A stretch of DNA of 64,000 nt, from contig JAJFIX010000040.1 in assembly GCA_021774575.1 (NCBI GenBank), forward strand, positions 19,104 through 83,103, read 5' to 3'. Below the pieces are notes generated by a model. The model was not told the DNA's origin and did no database searches. It saw nothing but the letters and a program-made list of their open reading frames with translations. The translations under genes and the position numbers were made by a program. Positions 9,361 through 19,359 of the stretch are shown in pieces. Source of the stretch: Alphaproteobacteria bacterium (GTDB lineage: Bacteria; Pseudomonadota; Alphaproteobacteria; UBA6615). The stretch's first letter is position 1. Each line of letters starts with the position of its first letter.

Positions 9361-9579
9361 CTACTTAAAGCGGAAGGTAATCCGGCCCTTGGACAGATCA
9401 TAGGGGGTCATTTCGACATTCACCTGATCACCGGCAAGCACCCGGATCCGATTTTTGCGCATCTTACCCGATGTATGGGCCAGCACTTCGTGTTCGTTTT
9501 CCAACTTCACGCGAAACATCGCATTGGGCAGGATTTCGGTCACGACGCCAGGAAATTCAAGCAACTCTTCTTTCGCCAT
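9361..9579 (-). CDS. infA: Translation initiation factor IF-1
   Basis: [72 protein letters not shown], full-length 72 aa. Confidence 0.98.
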   Translation of the reverse strand: MAKEELLEFPGVVTEILPNAMFRVKLENEHEVLAHTSGKMRKNRIRVLAGDQVNVEMTPYDLSKGRITFRFK

Positions 9580-9943
9580 GCGGCTTCCTTTGTTCTTTGC
9601 CCGATATATGTACCGAACGGAATTTCGGCAAGCAACCGGACACGAGCGGGCGGACAATAGAGGTCGACCCCAAGGTTCGTCAAATGCCCCTTGATAAATT
9701 AACCACTCATTATGCGACATATTCGCCCAAATAATGGCAAAACGATGACGTGGCCCCCAAAATTGTACAACCCTTTCGCGGCTCGTATTTTCGCAGCCAA
9801 GCCTTTCGCGAAATGGCGGCTTTTGCTATTCTGGCTATTCGGCGGCTTGATCAGGTAAATCGCCCAAGACGTTCGTCGCGCGGATGTACCCCCAGATATA
9901 TATTCCTAACGTTTCGTATTCCTATCAGGAAGGGGACCCGACG

Positions 9944-12295
9944 ATGATTTGGCATTCGGTATGGCAAATGACACTGGTCGATTTGGCCATCGATTTGGCG
10001 ATCATTTTTGTTGTGCTGTATGCCAGCTTCACCATTTTGACCCTTCGGTACCAATTTCCCGACCGGCAATTGCGCCGGGCCTATCTGAGCATTTTGGCAG
10101 GACTGACCATCGCGGCCCTATTTTATACCGCAGACGTGCTGATCATGCATCTGATGGCCTGGCTGATACCGGCGTCCGGCGCCATGGCGACCTTGGAAAA
10201 TTTGCACCTCAATTTGAGCTGGCCCGCCGCCTTAAGCAGTATCGGCTTGATCGCCATGGGGTTGGCCGCTGCTGCCCGGCGCCACGTCGTCTTGCAGGAT
10301 GCGCTCAAGAACTCGATGACCGCCCATAGCCGGAGCGAGGCACGCTATCAGACCGTCGCCGAAACCCAGCTGGAGATGCTCTGCCGCTGGCGGGCTGACG
10401 GCACCCGCACCTTCGTCAATGACGCTTACGTGCGATTTTTCGGTAAACCGAGAAACCAGCTGCTCGGTACTGTCGCCCTGGGCTTTGTTCTCGAAGACGA
10501 CATCACCAAGGTCGACCGGCTAATCAATTCCCTCACTCCATCGGAACCGACGATCCTGATCGAAAATCGGGTGTTGCGGGCCGATGGCGAGGTCGCATGG
10601 CTGCGCACCAGCATGACGGCGCTTTACGACGATGACGGCACCGTCATCGAATATCAGGCCGCCTCCCATGACATAACTGACGTATTGCGCACGCAAGATG
10701 AGCTAAAAGACAGCGAAGAACGGTTTCGCATCGCCCTGGAAAACGCCGTCGTCGGGTCGATCGTCATCGACGCAAATGGGATCATCGAGGCGTTCAATAT
10801 CGCAGCGGAAAAAATGTTTGGCTTTTCTGCCGCCGAGGTGATTGGGCGCAATGTCTCGATGCTGATGCCGGCGACCGATGCGGCGGCCCATGACAGCTAT
10901 ATTAAAAATTTCCAGACAAGCGGGGTTAAAAAGATCATCGGTAAGGGCCGTGAAATGGTCGGGCGGCGCAAGTCCGGCGAGGAATTTCCCATGCATTTGG
11001 GGGTGGGCGAAATGATCTCCCAAGAAAAGCAAAGGTTTATTGGCTCGATCACCGACATGACAGACGTAAAAGAGCTCGAACGCCAACTCCGCCAGGCCCA
11101 CAGAATGGAAGCCGTCGGCCAGTTAACCGGCGGTATCGCCCATGATTTCAACAATTTACTGGCGGTGATGATCGGTAATAGCGAATTGCTCGAAGACCGG
11201 GTGGCCGGAGACGAGATCGCGTTAAAACGGGTCAACGCAATCAAAAATTCAGTCGGCCGGGCCGCGTCGTTGACCAACCGGCTGCTGTCATTTTCCCGCC
11301 AGCAACCATTGTTGCCCGTTGTCACCAATGTGACTGAGCTGGCCGACGGCTTGTCGGAATTGCTGCAGCGCACCCTGGGCGAGACGATCGATCTTCGGAT
11401 CGCGCCCTCAGCTGGGCACGCGGCAGGACACGCAGCTAGCTCATGGCCGGCGACCATCGACCCGCACCAGTTTGAAAACGCCCTGATCAATCTGGCGATC
11501 AACGCCCGCGACGCCATGCAAGAGGGCGGCACGCTCCATATAGAAACCAGCAATATCACCCTAGACACCACATTTGCGGATGCCGAATTTGCCCGGGGCC
11601 ACGAAGACGTCGCGCCGGGCGATTATATCTGCGTCGCGGTGACCGATACCGGCACCGGCATGTCGCGCGAAACCCGCGAGCGGGTGTTTGAACCGTTTTT
11701 CACCACCAAGGGCGTCGGCGAGGGCAGCGGCCTAGGGCTCAGCATGGTCTATGGGTTTGCCAAGCAGTCAAATGGCCATGTGACGATCGATAGCCGGATC
11801 GGCTCCGGCACCGTGGTCAAACTTTATCTGCCCCGGTCCCAGCCACCCCAGCCCGAAAAGGGCGTTGCCGACGAGGGTGGGGAGACCAACATGCCGGACC
11901 TAGATTTGGCGCTGACCCCGAGCGGGTCGGAACATATTCTGGTGGTCGAAGACGATCTTAATGTGCGCGACGTCCCAGCCGTGATTTTCCGCGATCACGG
12001 CTACCAAACCGTCGAAGTCGCCGACGGGCCAGCGGCGCTGAACGCGCTCCAATCCGACCAAAGCTTCGACCTGCTCTTTACCGACATCGTGCTGCCTGGG
12101 GGCATGACCGGATTTGATATCGCCAAGGCGGCCCGCCGCCTGCAGCCGCAGATAAAAATCATCTATACCACCGGCCACGCCCGGGACCCGGCCGGCAGCA
12201 AAGAAGACTGGAAGCCCGACGCGCCGTTGATCGCCAAGCCCTATCGCCGCACTGACTTGCTGGAAAAAATACGCGCCGTATTGGATGAGAGTTAA
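9944..12295 (+). CDS. PAS-domain hybrid sensor histidine kinase with C-terminal receiver domain
   Basis: N-terminal TM helices; two PAS; 'HRMEAVGQLTGGIAHDFNNLLAVMIGN' H-box; 'GLGLSMVYGFAKQS' G-box; REC 'ILVVEDD..LLFTDIVLPGGMTG'. RBS aaggggac before ATG 9944. Confidence 0.93.
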   Translation: MIWHSVWQMTLVDLAIDLAIIFVVLYASFTILTLRYQFPDRQLRRAYLSILAGLTIAALFYTADVLIMHLMAWLIPASGAMATLENLHLNLSWPAALSSIGLIAMGLAAAARRHVVLQDALKNSMTAHSRSEARYQTVAETQLEMLCRWRADGTRTFVNDAYVRFFGKPRNQLLGTVALGFVLEDDITKVDRLINSLTPSEPTILIENRVLRADGEVAWLRTSMTALYDDDGTVIEYQAASHDITDVLRTQDELKDSEERFRIALENAVVGSIVIDANGIIEAFNIAAEKMFGFSAAEVIGRNVSMLMPATDAAAHDSYIKNFQTSGVKKIIGKGREMVGRRKSGEEFPMHLGVGEMISQEKQRFIGSITDMTDVKELERQLRQAHRMEAVGQLTGGIAHDFNNLLAVMIGNSELLEDRVAGDEIALKRVNAIKNSVGRAASLTNRLLSFSRQQPLLPVVTNVTELADGLSELLQRTLGETIDLRIAPSAGHAAGHAASSWPATIDPHQFENALINLAINARDAMQEGGTLHIETSNITLDTTFADAEFARGHEDVAPGDYICVAVTDTGTGMSRETRERVFEPFFTTKGVGEGSGLGLSMVYGFAKQSNGHVTIDSRIGSGTVVKLYLPRSQPPQPEKGVADEGGETNMPDLDLALTPSGSEHILVVEDDLNVRDVPAVIFRDHGYQTVEVADGPAALNALQSDQSFDLLFTDIVLPGGMTGFDIAKAARRLQPQIKIIYTTGHARDPAGSKEDWKPDAPLIAKPYRRTDLLEKIRAVLDES

Positions 12296-12392
12296 GCCGG
12301 AATTGACCAGGCGGCCAATCTAGCGATATAATTCTATTTGGCAGGTCGCATAGCGGGCCCGAACGGGTCCGGCATCTATGAAAAGACATTAA

Positions 12393-13193
12393 ATGGACCT
12401 TCAATCGGACCATATCTCTGGCAATTCGTTTCTCGACGAAGGCCATCAGAGCCTGATGCACCTGATCAACACCCTTGCCGACGATGTGCGCCTCGGTGTC
12501 GAGAAAAACCAACAGAGCTGGCAAGACATTCAGGCCCGCGCCACCCATTATATCAAAGCTTTGGAGGAACATTTTCAGCATGAAGAGCTGATTTTGAAAG
12601 GCGCCGATTTTGAGCTCGTGGTCGAACATATTAAGAAACACCGGGACACGATCGACTATTTGCACCGCCTCGCCGCCCAAACCTTCACCAAACAATCAGC
12701 ACTGTATTTCGTCGCCAGTGCGCGCTCGCGGGTGTTTGCCCATGAGTTGTTGGAAGATCAGGATTATTGGTCGCTGTTTGAAGACCAAGAAACGGCGGGA
12801 GAGCCGCTCATCTTCTGGTCGCCCAGGATCGAGACCGGGAAAGCGGAGGTCGACACCCATCATCGGGCCCTGGTCAATTTCATCAATCGACTACATGCCA
12901 GAGCTACGGTTGACGCAGACCCCACCGCCTTGGCAAACGAACTCGAAGGCCTGTACGCCTACGCGGAATTCCATTTCACCCAAGAACAGGCAGCTTTCGA
13001 GCACCACCTATCGCCGGAGAAAAAGGCCCTGCACGCAGCCGACCACCAGCATCTCCTGGCCGACCTGCGCACAGTCATCGGCGAAACCAGCGCCGGCACC
13101 TACAGCGCCGCGGGCGTCGGCGGCTACCTCAAATACTGGTTCCTCAATCACCTAATGGCCTTCGATAAGCCGGCATTTGAGGGTGATGGCTGA
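12393..13193 (+). CDS. Double-domain bacteriohemerythrin-like protein
   Basis: Two copies of hemerythrin-type H..H/E signatures: 'GHQSLMHLIN..HYIKALEEHFQHEELIL..HIKKHRDTIDYL' and 'VDTHHRALVNFIN..AEFHFTQEQAAFEHH..HAADHQHLLADL'. Confidence 0.8.
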   Translation: MDLQSDHISGNSFLDEGHQSLMHLINTLADDVRLGVEKNQQSWQDIQARATHYIKALEEHFQHEELILKGADFELVVEHIKKHRDTIDYLHRLAAQTFTKQSALYFVASARSRVFAHELLEDQDYWSLFEDQETAGEPLIFWSPRIETGKAEVDTHHRALVNFINRLHARATVDADPTALANELEGLYAYAEFHFTQEQAAFEHHLSPEKKALHAADHQHLLADLRTVIGETSAGTYSAAGVGGYLKYWFLNHLMAFDKPAFEGDG

Positions 13194-13504
13194 GGTTGAG
13201 TGGGGTAACTGAAGCGCCACCCCAACGGACGAAATCACCTAAAATCCACGCATCGGAGGGCTCCGTTACTGGCGCTTGTGCGCGTGCAAAATTTTGACGG
13301 CCGATCGTTGAGTGACGCGCCGCCACACGGATGAAGGATAGATCGTCACCGTGTCGAGCCTAGGGTCGTCGCCATAGCGGTTCGTGCACGCCGTTGCCGT
13401 CCCCCCCCCTGAATATCCCGGCACCGCCGGCTTACATTCGGCGTGTCCGCATCCCCAGGATGAGTCCTCGGCGCGCGCCCTGGAGGCGCCCGGTCAATAT
13501 TCGT

Positions 13505-13608
13505 ATCGTGTATATGGGGACACATTACTTATCTATTTATCGTGTATATGGGGACACATTACTTATCTATTTATAATATTATAGGTAGATAAGTAATGTG
13601 TCCCCATA
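13505..13608. repeat. 34-bp tandem dimer plus 23-bp perfect inverted repeat (REP/MITE-like hairpin, cognate to RAYT boundaries)
   Basis: atcgtgtatatggggacacattacttatctatttat repeated with 34-bp period; arms 13547-13569 and 13586-13608 (tatggggacacattacttatcta / tagataagtaatgtgtccccata). Confidence 0.85.
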
Positions 13609-13631
13609 ATTAAAGCCCGGTTCGTCATCGG

Positions 13632-14207
13632 TCAGTTCTGGCGCGCACAGCGGCCGGCGGGCGGGGTTTCGCCTGGGGCGATGTCGGCGAGCTGGGTGAT
13701 GATGGACTGACCATCCAATATTTCGACCCGGGCTCCGGCGCTGCAAGAATAAGCCGTTCTGGTGTCGGATCCATCGGTTGATGCGAGAGCGAAAGACGGG
13801 CCCACTCGGACCTCGCCGCCACCGAAGCGAAGGCGGCGTATCACGCTACCGTCGCCGGCGATCAATCGTCTGAGGTCGCCTTCGATAATCCATAATTCGG
13901 CGTCGCCGATAATGAACCGCCCCGACAGTAACTGCCAGCCATCGGCGGAGCGATTACCCGTGGGGGCGGCGGTCAGAGGTCCGCGCAATGGCACTCCGAC
14001 AACCGACGGCGCCACCGCCGTTCCAGGGCCAATCAATGGCCGTGAAGATCCGCCGACTATGCTCGGCGGGGCGATAGTTTGGGCGAATACTGGTTTTGCG
14101 GGAAGGATCACGACAAACAATGAAACAACAAGTAGATGAATGCAGGCCAGACATATCCCCATACTCAGCCAAGCTAGATCCAATTTACCCAAGTTACGTG
14201 CGGTCAT
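13632..14207 (-). CDS. Hypothetical exported protein
   Basis: Signal-anchor/signal peptide 'LAWLSMGICLACIHLLVVSLFVVILPAKPVFAQ'; rest unrecognised. Confidence 0.55.
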   Translation of the reverse strand: MTARNLGKLDLAWLSMGICLACIHLLVVSLFVVILPAKPVFAQTIAPPSIVGGSSRPLIGPGTAVAPSVVGVPLRGPLTAAPTGNRSADGWQLLSGRFIIGDAELWIIEGDLRRLIAGDGSVIRRLRFGGGEVRVGPSFALASTDGSDTRTAYSCSAGARVEILDGQSIITQLADIAPGETPPAGRCARQN

Positions 14208-14435
14208 TGAAACCTCCCTACACATGTATTCTGCGAAATATGTGCAAACAGTAGCTTCAATAACCTGCCAGGGCAATCAAGACGGACTATTATCTGGAGG
14301 GCAAATAGTCGCCGAGATTTCGCTGGATGACAGGTGGGATGGGTCATAAAATCTCGATGGCCCCCAGCGATTTTCAAGCCCCACTATTCGGCCCGACGCC
14401 ACCGTTGCCAAAATGCAGAGCCTTACCACCCAGCC

Positions 14436-15380
14436 CTATCCGACAGCCAGTCGAGTCACCTCATATTCAGTGACCGCCTCGCTTTCGCCCAAGGTGAACG
14501 CAGCGATGGTGCACACCGTGCGTCGGTCGGGAAAATGGTAGACGGCGCAAACGCTGCTCAGGTTGCGCCCCGGATCCGGCCCGGGCCCACAGCCCGAATG
14601 GCCGAGCCCCAGCCCCGCCGGTTTGCCGTCCACCGCCATTTCGCCACCCATCAGGCCGAGCCCATATCCGGTCGATTGCCAGGGGCGCCCGGCTAGGACA
14701 CCGCCCAGGCGATGACGCCGACATAAGGTCGCCAGCAAGTCCGGCGCCAGGAGGTCCCCTGCCATCAGCCCATGTAAAAACCGCACCGCATCGGCTGCGC
14801 TGGCGATGAGCAGCCCGTGATAAACCCATCCGGGATGGTAGCGAACCTGATTGCCCCAGACCGTGCAATCGAGATCGCCGGGCACCTGCGCCAGGCGAAC
14901 CGAGCTGATCCCAAGCGGGTCAAAGACCAGCTCCTTCATCGCCACATCGACCGGTGCGTCAAACGCCTGCTCAACGATCCGGCGGACCATAAGATAACCG
15001 ATATTGGAATAGTTCCAGCCCTGCCCCGGCGCAAAATCGAGCCGCCCGACCTGGGCCCGATCGAGCAACTCGTCCACCGGCCACGGCGCATCGCCTTGCG
15101 CCACCGCTTGCTGATAGGCGTCTAGCCCCCCGTAGTCGGGCACCCCGGCCCGATGCTGCAGCAATTGACGCAAACTATAGGGCGCATCTTCTACAGGGTC
15201 ATCGAGGCTTAGCCGCCCCCGCCCAACAAGCTGCAGGGCACACGTGGCCAGCACCGTCTTGGCCACGCTCCACCATGGAAACAACAGCTCGGAATCCCCG
15301 GGGCTTTCGCCAGCAGTCAGACCTGTGGTCAGGCGACCGTCGGCGTCCATTCCGACCGTATAAATTTTTGCTTCGGCCAT
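14436..15380 (-). CDS. Serine hydrolase, beta-lactamase (class C-like) family
   Basis: 'FPWWSVAKTVLATCALQLVGRGRLSLDDPV' (SxxK), 'GWNYSNIGYLMV' (YxN-type). Confidence 0.88.
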   Translation of the reverse strand: MAEAKIYTVGMDADGRLTTGLTAGESPGDSELLFPWWSVAKTVLATCALQLVGRGRLSLDDPVEDAPYSLRQLLQHRAGVPDYGGLDAYQQAVAQGDAPWPVDELLDRAQVGRLDFAPGQGWNYSNIGYLMVRRIVEQAFDAPVDVAMKELVFDPLGISSVRLAQVPGDLDCTVWGNQVRYHPGWVYHGLLIASAADAVRFLHGLMAGDLLAPDLLATLCRRHRLGGVLAGRPWQSTGYGLGLMGGEMAVDGKPAGLGLGHSGCGPGPDPGRNLSSVCAVYHFPDRRTVCTIAAFTLGESEAVTEYEVTRLAVG

Positions 15381-15898
15381 AGCATTCGAGGCTCCAGATC
15401 ACTCGGGGCAAATGTCAAACTTCGGCAATGAAGACTAGCACGGAAAGCCCGTCAGATTGTCCCATGGGTTCGCCTGTCGGTAGGCTGGCCACTATTATGA
15501 CAATCCAGAGCAAAAGCTCGCCATCGCTCACCGCACCAAGATCGGAGGGTGGGAATTGACCCGGGCGTTACTTTGGCACCTATCCGGCAGCGCTTGCCGC
15601 TAGTGGCACCATCAGCGCGGCCAGGACAAAAACTTTCCATTTTTTGAGGTGGCGATTCTTTACTTGCCGGGCACCGACTAATTGAAACCTCAACATAGCT
15701 CTGCCCTCCTCTGGTCGGGGCACGTTACCGATATAGTCTCTACCCTGCGCCCCGACCGGTCATTGAGCCAGATCAATAATCAACGTGAATGCCTATTCAC
15801 CCCGCATGGCCTTGCCCAACTCGGACATTGCCGATTACTCTCGCCCTCCAACGGTAAGTGCAAACCAGTAGATTCCAAATAACTACGGGACACCGCCA

Positions 15899-16537
15899 AT
15901 GACCGAGCGTACGAATGCGGACTTACCCACGGCCCCATCCGACGACGGTAAAACGATCCGCGTTTGGGATCTGTTTATCCGGGTGTTTCATTGGAGCCTG
16001 GTGCTCGCCTTTTTCACCGCCTATTTGGTCGAAGATGAAATTTTGGCGCTGCATGTCTGGGCCGGATATTTGATCGGCGGGTTGCTGGTGTTGCGCCTGG
16101 TCTGGGGGTTTGCCGGGCCGCGCCACGCGCGGTTTGCCGATTTCATCTATCGGCCGACCAAGATATTTGCCTATCTCGGCGCCCTCGCCCGGTTCAAGTC
16201 GGAGCGCTATCTCGGCCACAGCCCCGCCGGTGGGGCGATGGTTTTTGTGCTACTGGCCGGGCTCACCGTCATTACCTGGAGCGGCCTCGAACTCTATGCG
16301 GTTGAAGAACATGGCGGGCCCCTGGCTACGGTTCAATCGGTCAGCCTGAACGGGGTCATGGGATTTACCAGCGAACATGATAGCGAAGAATTCTGGGAAG
16401 AGCTGCACGAGATTATGGCAAATATTATTCTCGGGATGATTTTCCTGCATGTACTCGGGGTCGTCTGGACCAGCCTCGCCCACAAAGAAAACCTCCCCCG
16501 GTCAATGGTCACCGGCCGCAAGCGGCGCAACCGCTAG
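15899..16537 (+). CDS. Cytochrome b561/Ni-Fe hydrogenase-type b cytochrome domain protein
   Basis: 'IRVWDLFIRVFHWSLVLAFFTAYL..LHVWAGYLIGGLLVLRLVWGFAGPRHARF..HEIMANIILGMIFLHVLGVVWTSLAHKENL'. Confidence 0.9.
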   Translation: MTERTNADLPTAPSDDGKTIRVWDLFIRVFHWSLVLAFFTAYLVEDEILALHVWAGYLIGGLLVLRLVWGFAGPRHARFADFIYRPTKIFAYLGALARFKSERYLGHSPAGGAMVFVLLAGLTVITWSGLELYAVEEHGGPLATVQSVSLNGVMGFTSEHDSEEFWEELHEIMANIILGMIFLHVLGVVWTSLAHKENLPRSMVTGRKRRNR

Positions 16538-17398
16538 GCGGCGCTTTGCCCGAGCGACGAGCATTTCCCGGTGGGCGATATAGGTTGCGGCGGCGACGAT
16601 AATGCCGGCGCCAAGCACGACGAACGGGTCAAGCCCGTCGCCGAAAACAACCAGCCCCAGGATCACCGCAAACACCAGCTGGACGAAATTTGCCGGTTGG
16701 GTGACGGTGATCGGCGCCACCTTAAAGGCCCGGGTCAGCGCATATTGTCCGGCCGTGGCAAAGACGGCGACCAGCCCCAGCCAGGCCAGCTCGGCGACCG
16801 TCGGCGGGCGCCACTGATAGATCGCGCCGGGCAGCAAGACCAGGGTGGAGAACACCGCCAGCAAGGCAACAATCATTGCCGGGTCTTCATCATCGGTCAG
16901 TTTTTTTGCCAGCAGGAATGAAGTGGCAAACAGCGGCGTCGCCGTCATTTGGGCGATTTGCCCGAGCGAGATTTCGGCAAAGCCGGGGCGCACGATCACC
17001 AACATCCCGAAAAACCCGACCAGCACCGCCAGGATCCGCCGCAGATGCAGCGTCTCGCCGAGAAACAGTGCGGCGCCCAGGGTGATCAAAATCGGCGACG
17101 TATAGCCGATTGCCGTCACATCGGCGATCGGGATATGGGCCATCGCATAAAACCACAGGACAAAGCCAAGACTTTGCGCCACCCCCCGCACCGCCGAAAG
17201 CCGCAGCAAGCTAGCGCTCGGCCGCCGGCGCAACAGCCCGCGCAAGGTCGGCAACAGCAAAAGCACACCGAACCCATAGCGAATAAAGGCCCCCTCCATC
17301 GGCGGCAAACCGGGTCCGAGGAAATGTACGATACCACCAACGCAGACGAAGAAAAACCCCGCGACAATCGTCCAACCAATGCCAACGAGATTACTCAA
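16502..17398 (-). CDS. DMT superfamily (EamA-type) transporter
   Basis: 298 aa, ~10 hydrophobic helices; 'ALRGVAQSLGFVLWFYAMAHIPIADVTAIGYTSPILITLGAALFLGE'-type repeat. Confidence 0.9.
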   Translation of the reverse strand: MSNLVGIGWTIVAGFFFVCVGGIVHFLGPGLPPMEGAFIRYGFGVLLLLPTLRGLLRRRPSASLLRLSAVRGVAQSLGFVLWFYAMAHIPIADVTAIGYTSPILITLGAALFLGETLHLRRILAVLVGFFGMLVIVRPGFAEISLGQIAQMTATPLFATSFLLAKKLTDDEDPAMIVALLAVFSTLVLLPGAIYQWRPPTVAELAWLGLVAVFATAGQYALTRAFKVAPITVTQPANFVQLVFAVILGLVVFGDGLDPFVVLGAGIIVAAATYIAHREMLVARAKRRLAVAPLAAGDH

Positions 17399-17565
17399 CT
17401 CCGCATACAGCGGCGCGAAAGGCGGGCACTTAATAGAGGTGGTCTCATGTTACTCGCGGTCTCATGGTATCTCCAACGGCGTATTTCAAATCTTGCCGTC
17501 AGTGTGGCGCACCGCACGGGCGCGAGTCCACAGCCCGCTAGCGGGCCCATCCCCAAAATGCAAAA

Positions 17566-17592
17566 CCGCGCCCCTCATATGCTGGGGCGCGG
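17566..17592 (-). terminator. Rho-independent terminator
   Basis: On minus strand ccgcgccccagcatatgaggggcgcgg followed by ttttgcatttt, downstream of the 17631-17912 gene. Confidence 0.7.
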
Positions 17593-17630
17593 CTAGTGCG
17601 GGGTCGCTTTACGCGCTCTCTGTCGAGAGA

Positions 17631-17912
17631 TTAGTCCGGCACATAGGCGTCGCAAAATTCCTTCAGAGCCTGGCTGATTTCCGGGTTGGTTCCCAGTTCG
17701 GCATCAACAATCATTTGCCGAGCCTGACCAACGCTATACCCCTCAATCCCGGCAAAAAAGTTCGCCGCTTCACCGGGCGAGCAGCCGGGGTTTTGTGCCT
17801 TTTCGCTTCTATTGTCGTTTCCCTGGCCATTGGTATTCGGCCCCGCCATCGCACTACCGGCGATGCCAAAGGATAATAGAATTGCTGCAGAAACCATAAG
17901 TGTCGTTTTCAT
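17631..17912 (-). CDS. Small exported hypothetical protein
   Basis: MKTTLMVSAAILLSFGIAGSAMAGPNTNGQGNDNRSEKAQNPGCSPGEAANFFAGIEGYS..; signal peptide and own terminator. Confidence 0.65.
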   Translation of the reverse strand: MKTTLMVSAAILLSFGIAGSAMAGPNTNGQGNDNRSEKAQNPGCSPGEAANFFAGIEGYSVGQARQMIVDAELGTNPEISQALKEFCDAYVPD

Positions 17913-18159
17913 CTTCGTCTCTCCCTTTTCTTCATATGAGTTCGGCAAGCGCCAATATAGCGATCACGCCAATTTCGGCGAGCCGAACACTCAATATTGG
18001 GCAAAAGAAAATACAGTTAACAACGATGATAGAAAGGACAGAGCGCGATGAGGCACCACAAACCCAAAGAAGTCAATAAAGTCTGGCTAATGCTTTCTGA
18101 ACAGTTTTGCCATCATACTATTACAAAAAAAACACTTAAAACAGGTGCAATCGCCGCGA

Positions 18160-18615
18160 TCACTTCAACCGCAAGAGTGCATCATGCAACGCCGACAGAA
18201 ACCGGGACCGGTCGGTCTTGGAGAACGGCGGCGGGCCGCCGGTCGTCTCGCCGCTGCCGCGCAGCTCTTCCATGATGGCGCGGGTGGCGACGGCGACGCC
18301 GATTGTGTCGGCGGTGAATGGTTTGCCATTGGGCGCAATGACCATCGCCTCGGATTTCAGGCACCGTTCGGCCAGCAATATATCGGCGGTGACGACCACC
18401 GACCTCGGGTCCACCGCCGCGGCGATATAGTCGTCGGCGGCATCGGGCAAAGCCTCGACCATCACCCGCTCGACCAGGGCATTGCCCGGCAGGCGCATAT
18501 AGCTATTTGCCACCACGATCACCGGAACGGCGTGGCGAAAGGCAACCCGATAGACCTCTTCTTTCACCGGGCAGGCATCGGCGTCGACGAATATGCGTGG
18601 CGCGTTGACTGTCAT
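18160..18615 (-). CDS. YaiI/YqxD (DUF188) family protein
   Basis: 'IFVDADACPVKEEVYRVAFRHAVPVIVVANSYMRLP..DIAAAV..VVTADILLAERCL..APNGKPFT'-type motifs. Confidence 0.93.
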   Translation of the reverse strand: MTVNAPRIFVDADACPVKEEVYRVAFRHAVPVIVVANSYMRLPGNALVERVMVEALPDAADDYIAAAVDPRSVVVTADILLAERCLKSEAMVIAPNGKPFTADTIGVAVATRAIMEELRGSGETTGGPPPFSKTDRSRFLSALHDALLRLK

Positions 18616-18764
18616 CTTAGTTCAATCTGGTGTCTTTACGTGAAGGCGCTTTCGGGTCTAACATCTTTGCCTCGGCTTCACTTGCATTCTTTTCCAGCAA
18701 TTTTAGTGCATGCAACGCGCGGGGGTCCTCTCCGTGCTGAACTTCTCGAAAAAGGGGATGTGCC

Positions 18765-19322
18765 ATGCTGTCGATTAACGCCCAACCCGTCTTTCAAAAA
18801 TTTGTGCTCATACTGGTCGTTGCTGGTCTCGGACTCTGGGCTCAAGGGCCCACAGCCAAAACTATAAGTGCCAAAACCGCCCCGCCGACCTTGCTGGAAA
18901 TGGCCCAGGCGGGGCCGTCGCTGGACGTTTTTGATTTTGCCTTGCTGACTGGGTCGGTTCCCGGCTTTACCGCCGCCGTCGATGCAGCGCTTGGGTCCGC
19001 CGCGACCGAGGGCGCCCAAGACCGGTTCCTAACCGATTTGGCCAACTTGATCGCCGGCCTCACTCGCCAGGGCGCAACGCCCCAGGGAACATTGGACTGC
19101 AATCATATGAGTTTGCTGATGACGGCGCTGGCGAACCGGGCCGGGTCCGTCCAAACCGCGAGCGCCATCTCCGCCCTGTCGGCCAGTGTCGCGACGGCGC
19201 TGCCTTGCGAAAGTGAGCCCGTGCCAGCACCGCCCGAAGAGTGTTTCGGTAGTATTGAGCTGCCGTTGACCGGCCAAGTCGCCATCCTTTTGGCTGGCTC
19301 AATTAGCTCCTGCCTCTTTTAA
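18765..19322 (+). CDS. Exported hypothetical protein, paralogue A of a convergent pair
   Basis: MLSINAQPVFQKFVLILVVAGLGLWAQGPTAK..RQGATPQGTLDCNHMSLLMTALANRAGSVQTASAISALSASVATALPC; closely similar to the 19360-19944 product. Confidence 0.7.
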   Translation: MLSINAQPVFQKFVLILVVAGLGLWAQGPTAKTISAKTAPPTLLEMAQAGPSLDVFDFALLTGSVPGFTAAVDAALGSAATEGAQDRFLTDLANLIAGLTRQGATPQGTLDCNHMSLLMTALANRAGSVQTASAISALSASVATALPCESEPVPAPPEECFGSIELPLTGQVAILLAGSISSCLF

Positions 19323-19328
19323 AGTTAA

Positions 19329-19357
19329 GCGAAAGCGCCTTTAAAAGGCGCTTTCGC
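19329..19357. terminator. Bidirectional palindromic terminator between convergent paralogues
   Basis: gcgaaagcgccttt-a-aaaggcgctttcgc, perfect 14-bp arms, between stops at 19322 and 19360. Confidence 0.8.
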
Positions 19358-19359
19358 TC

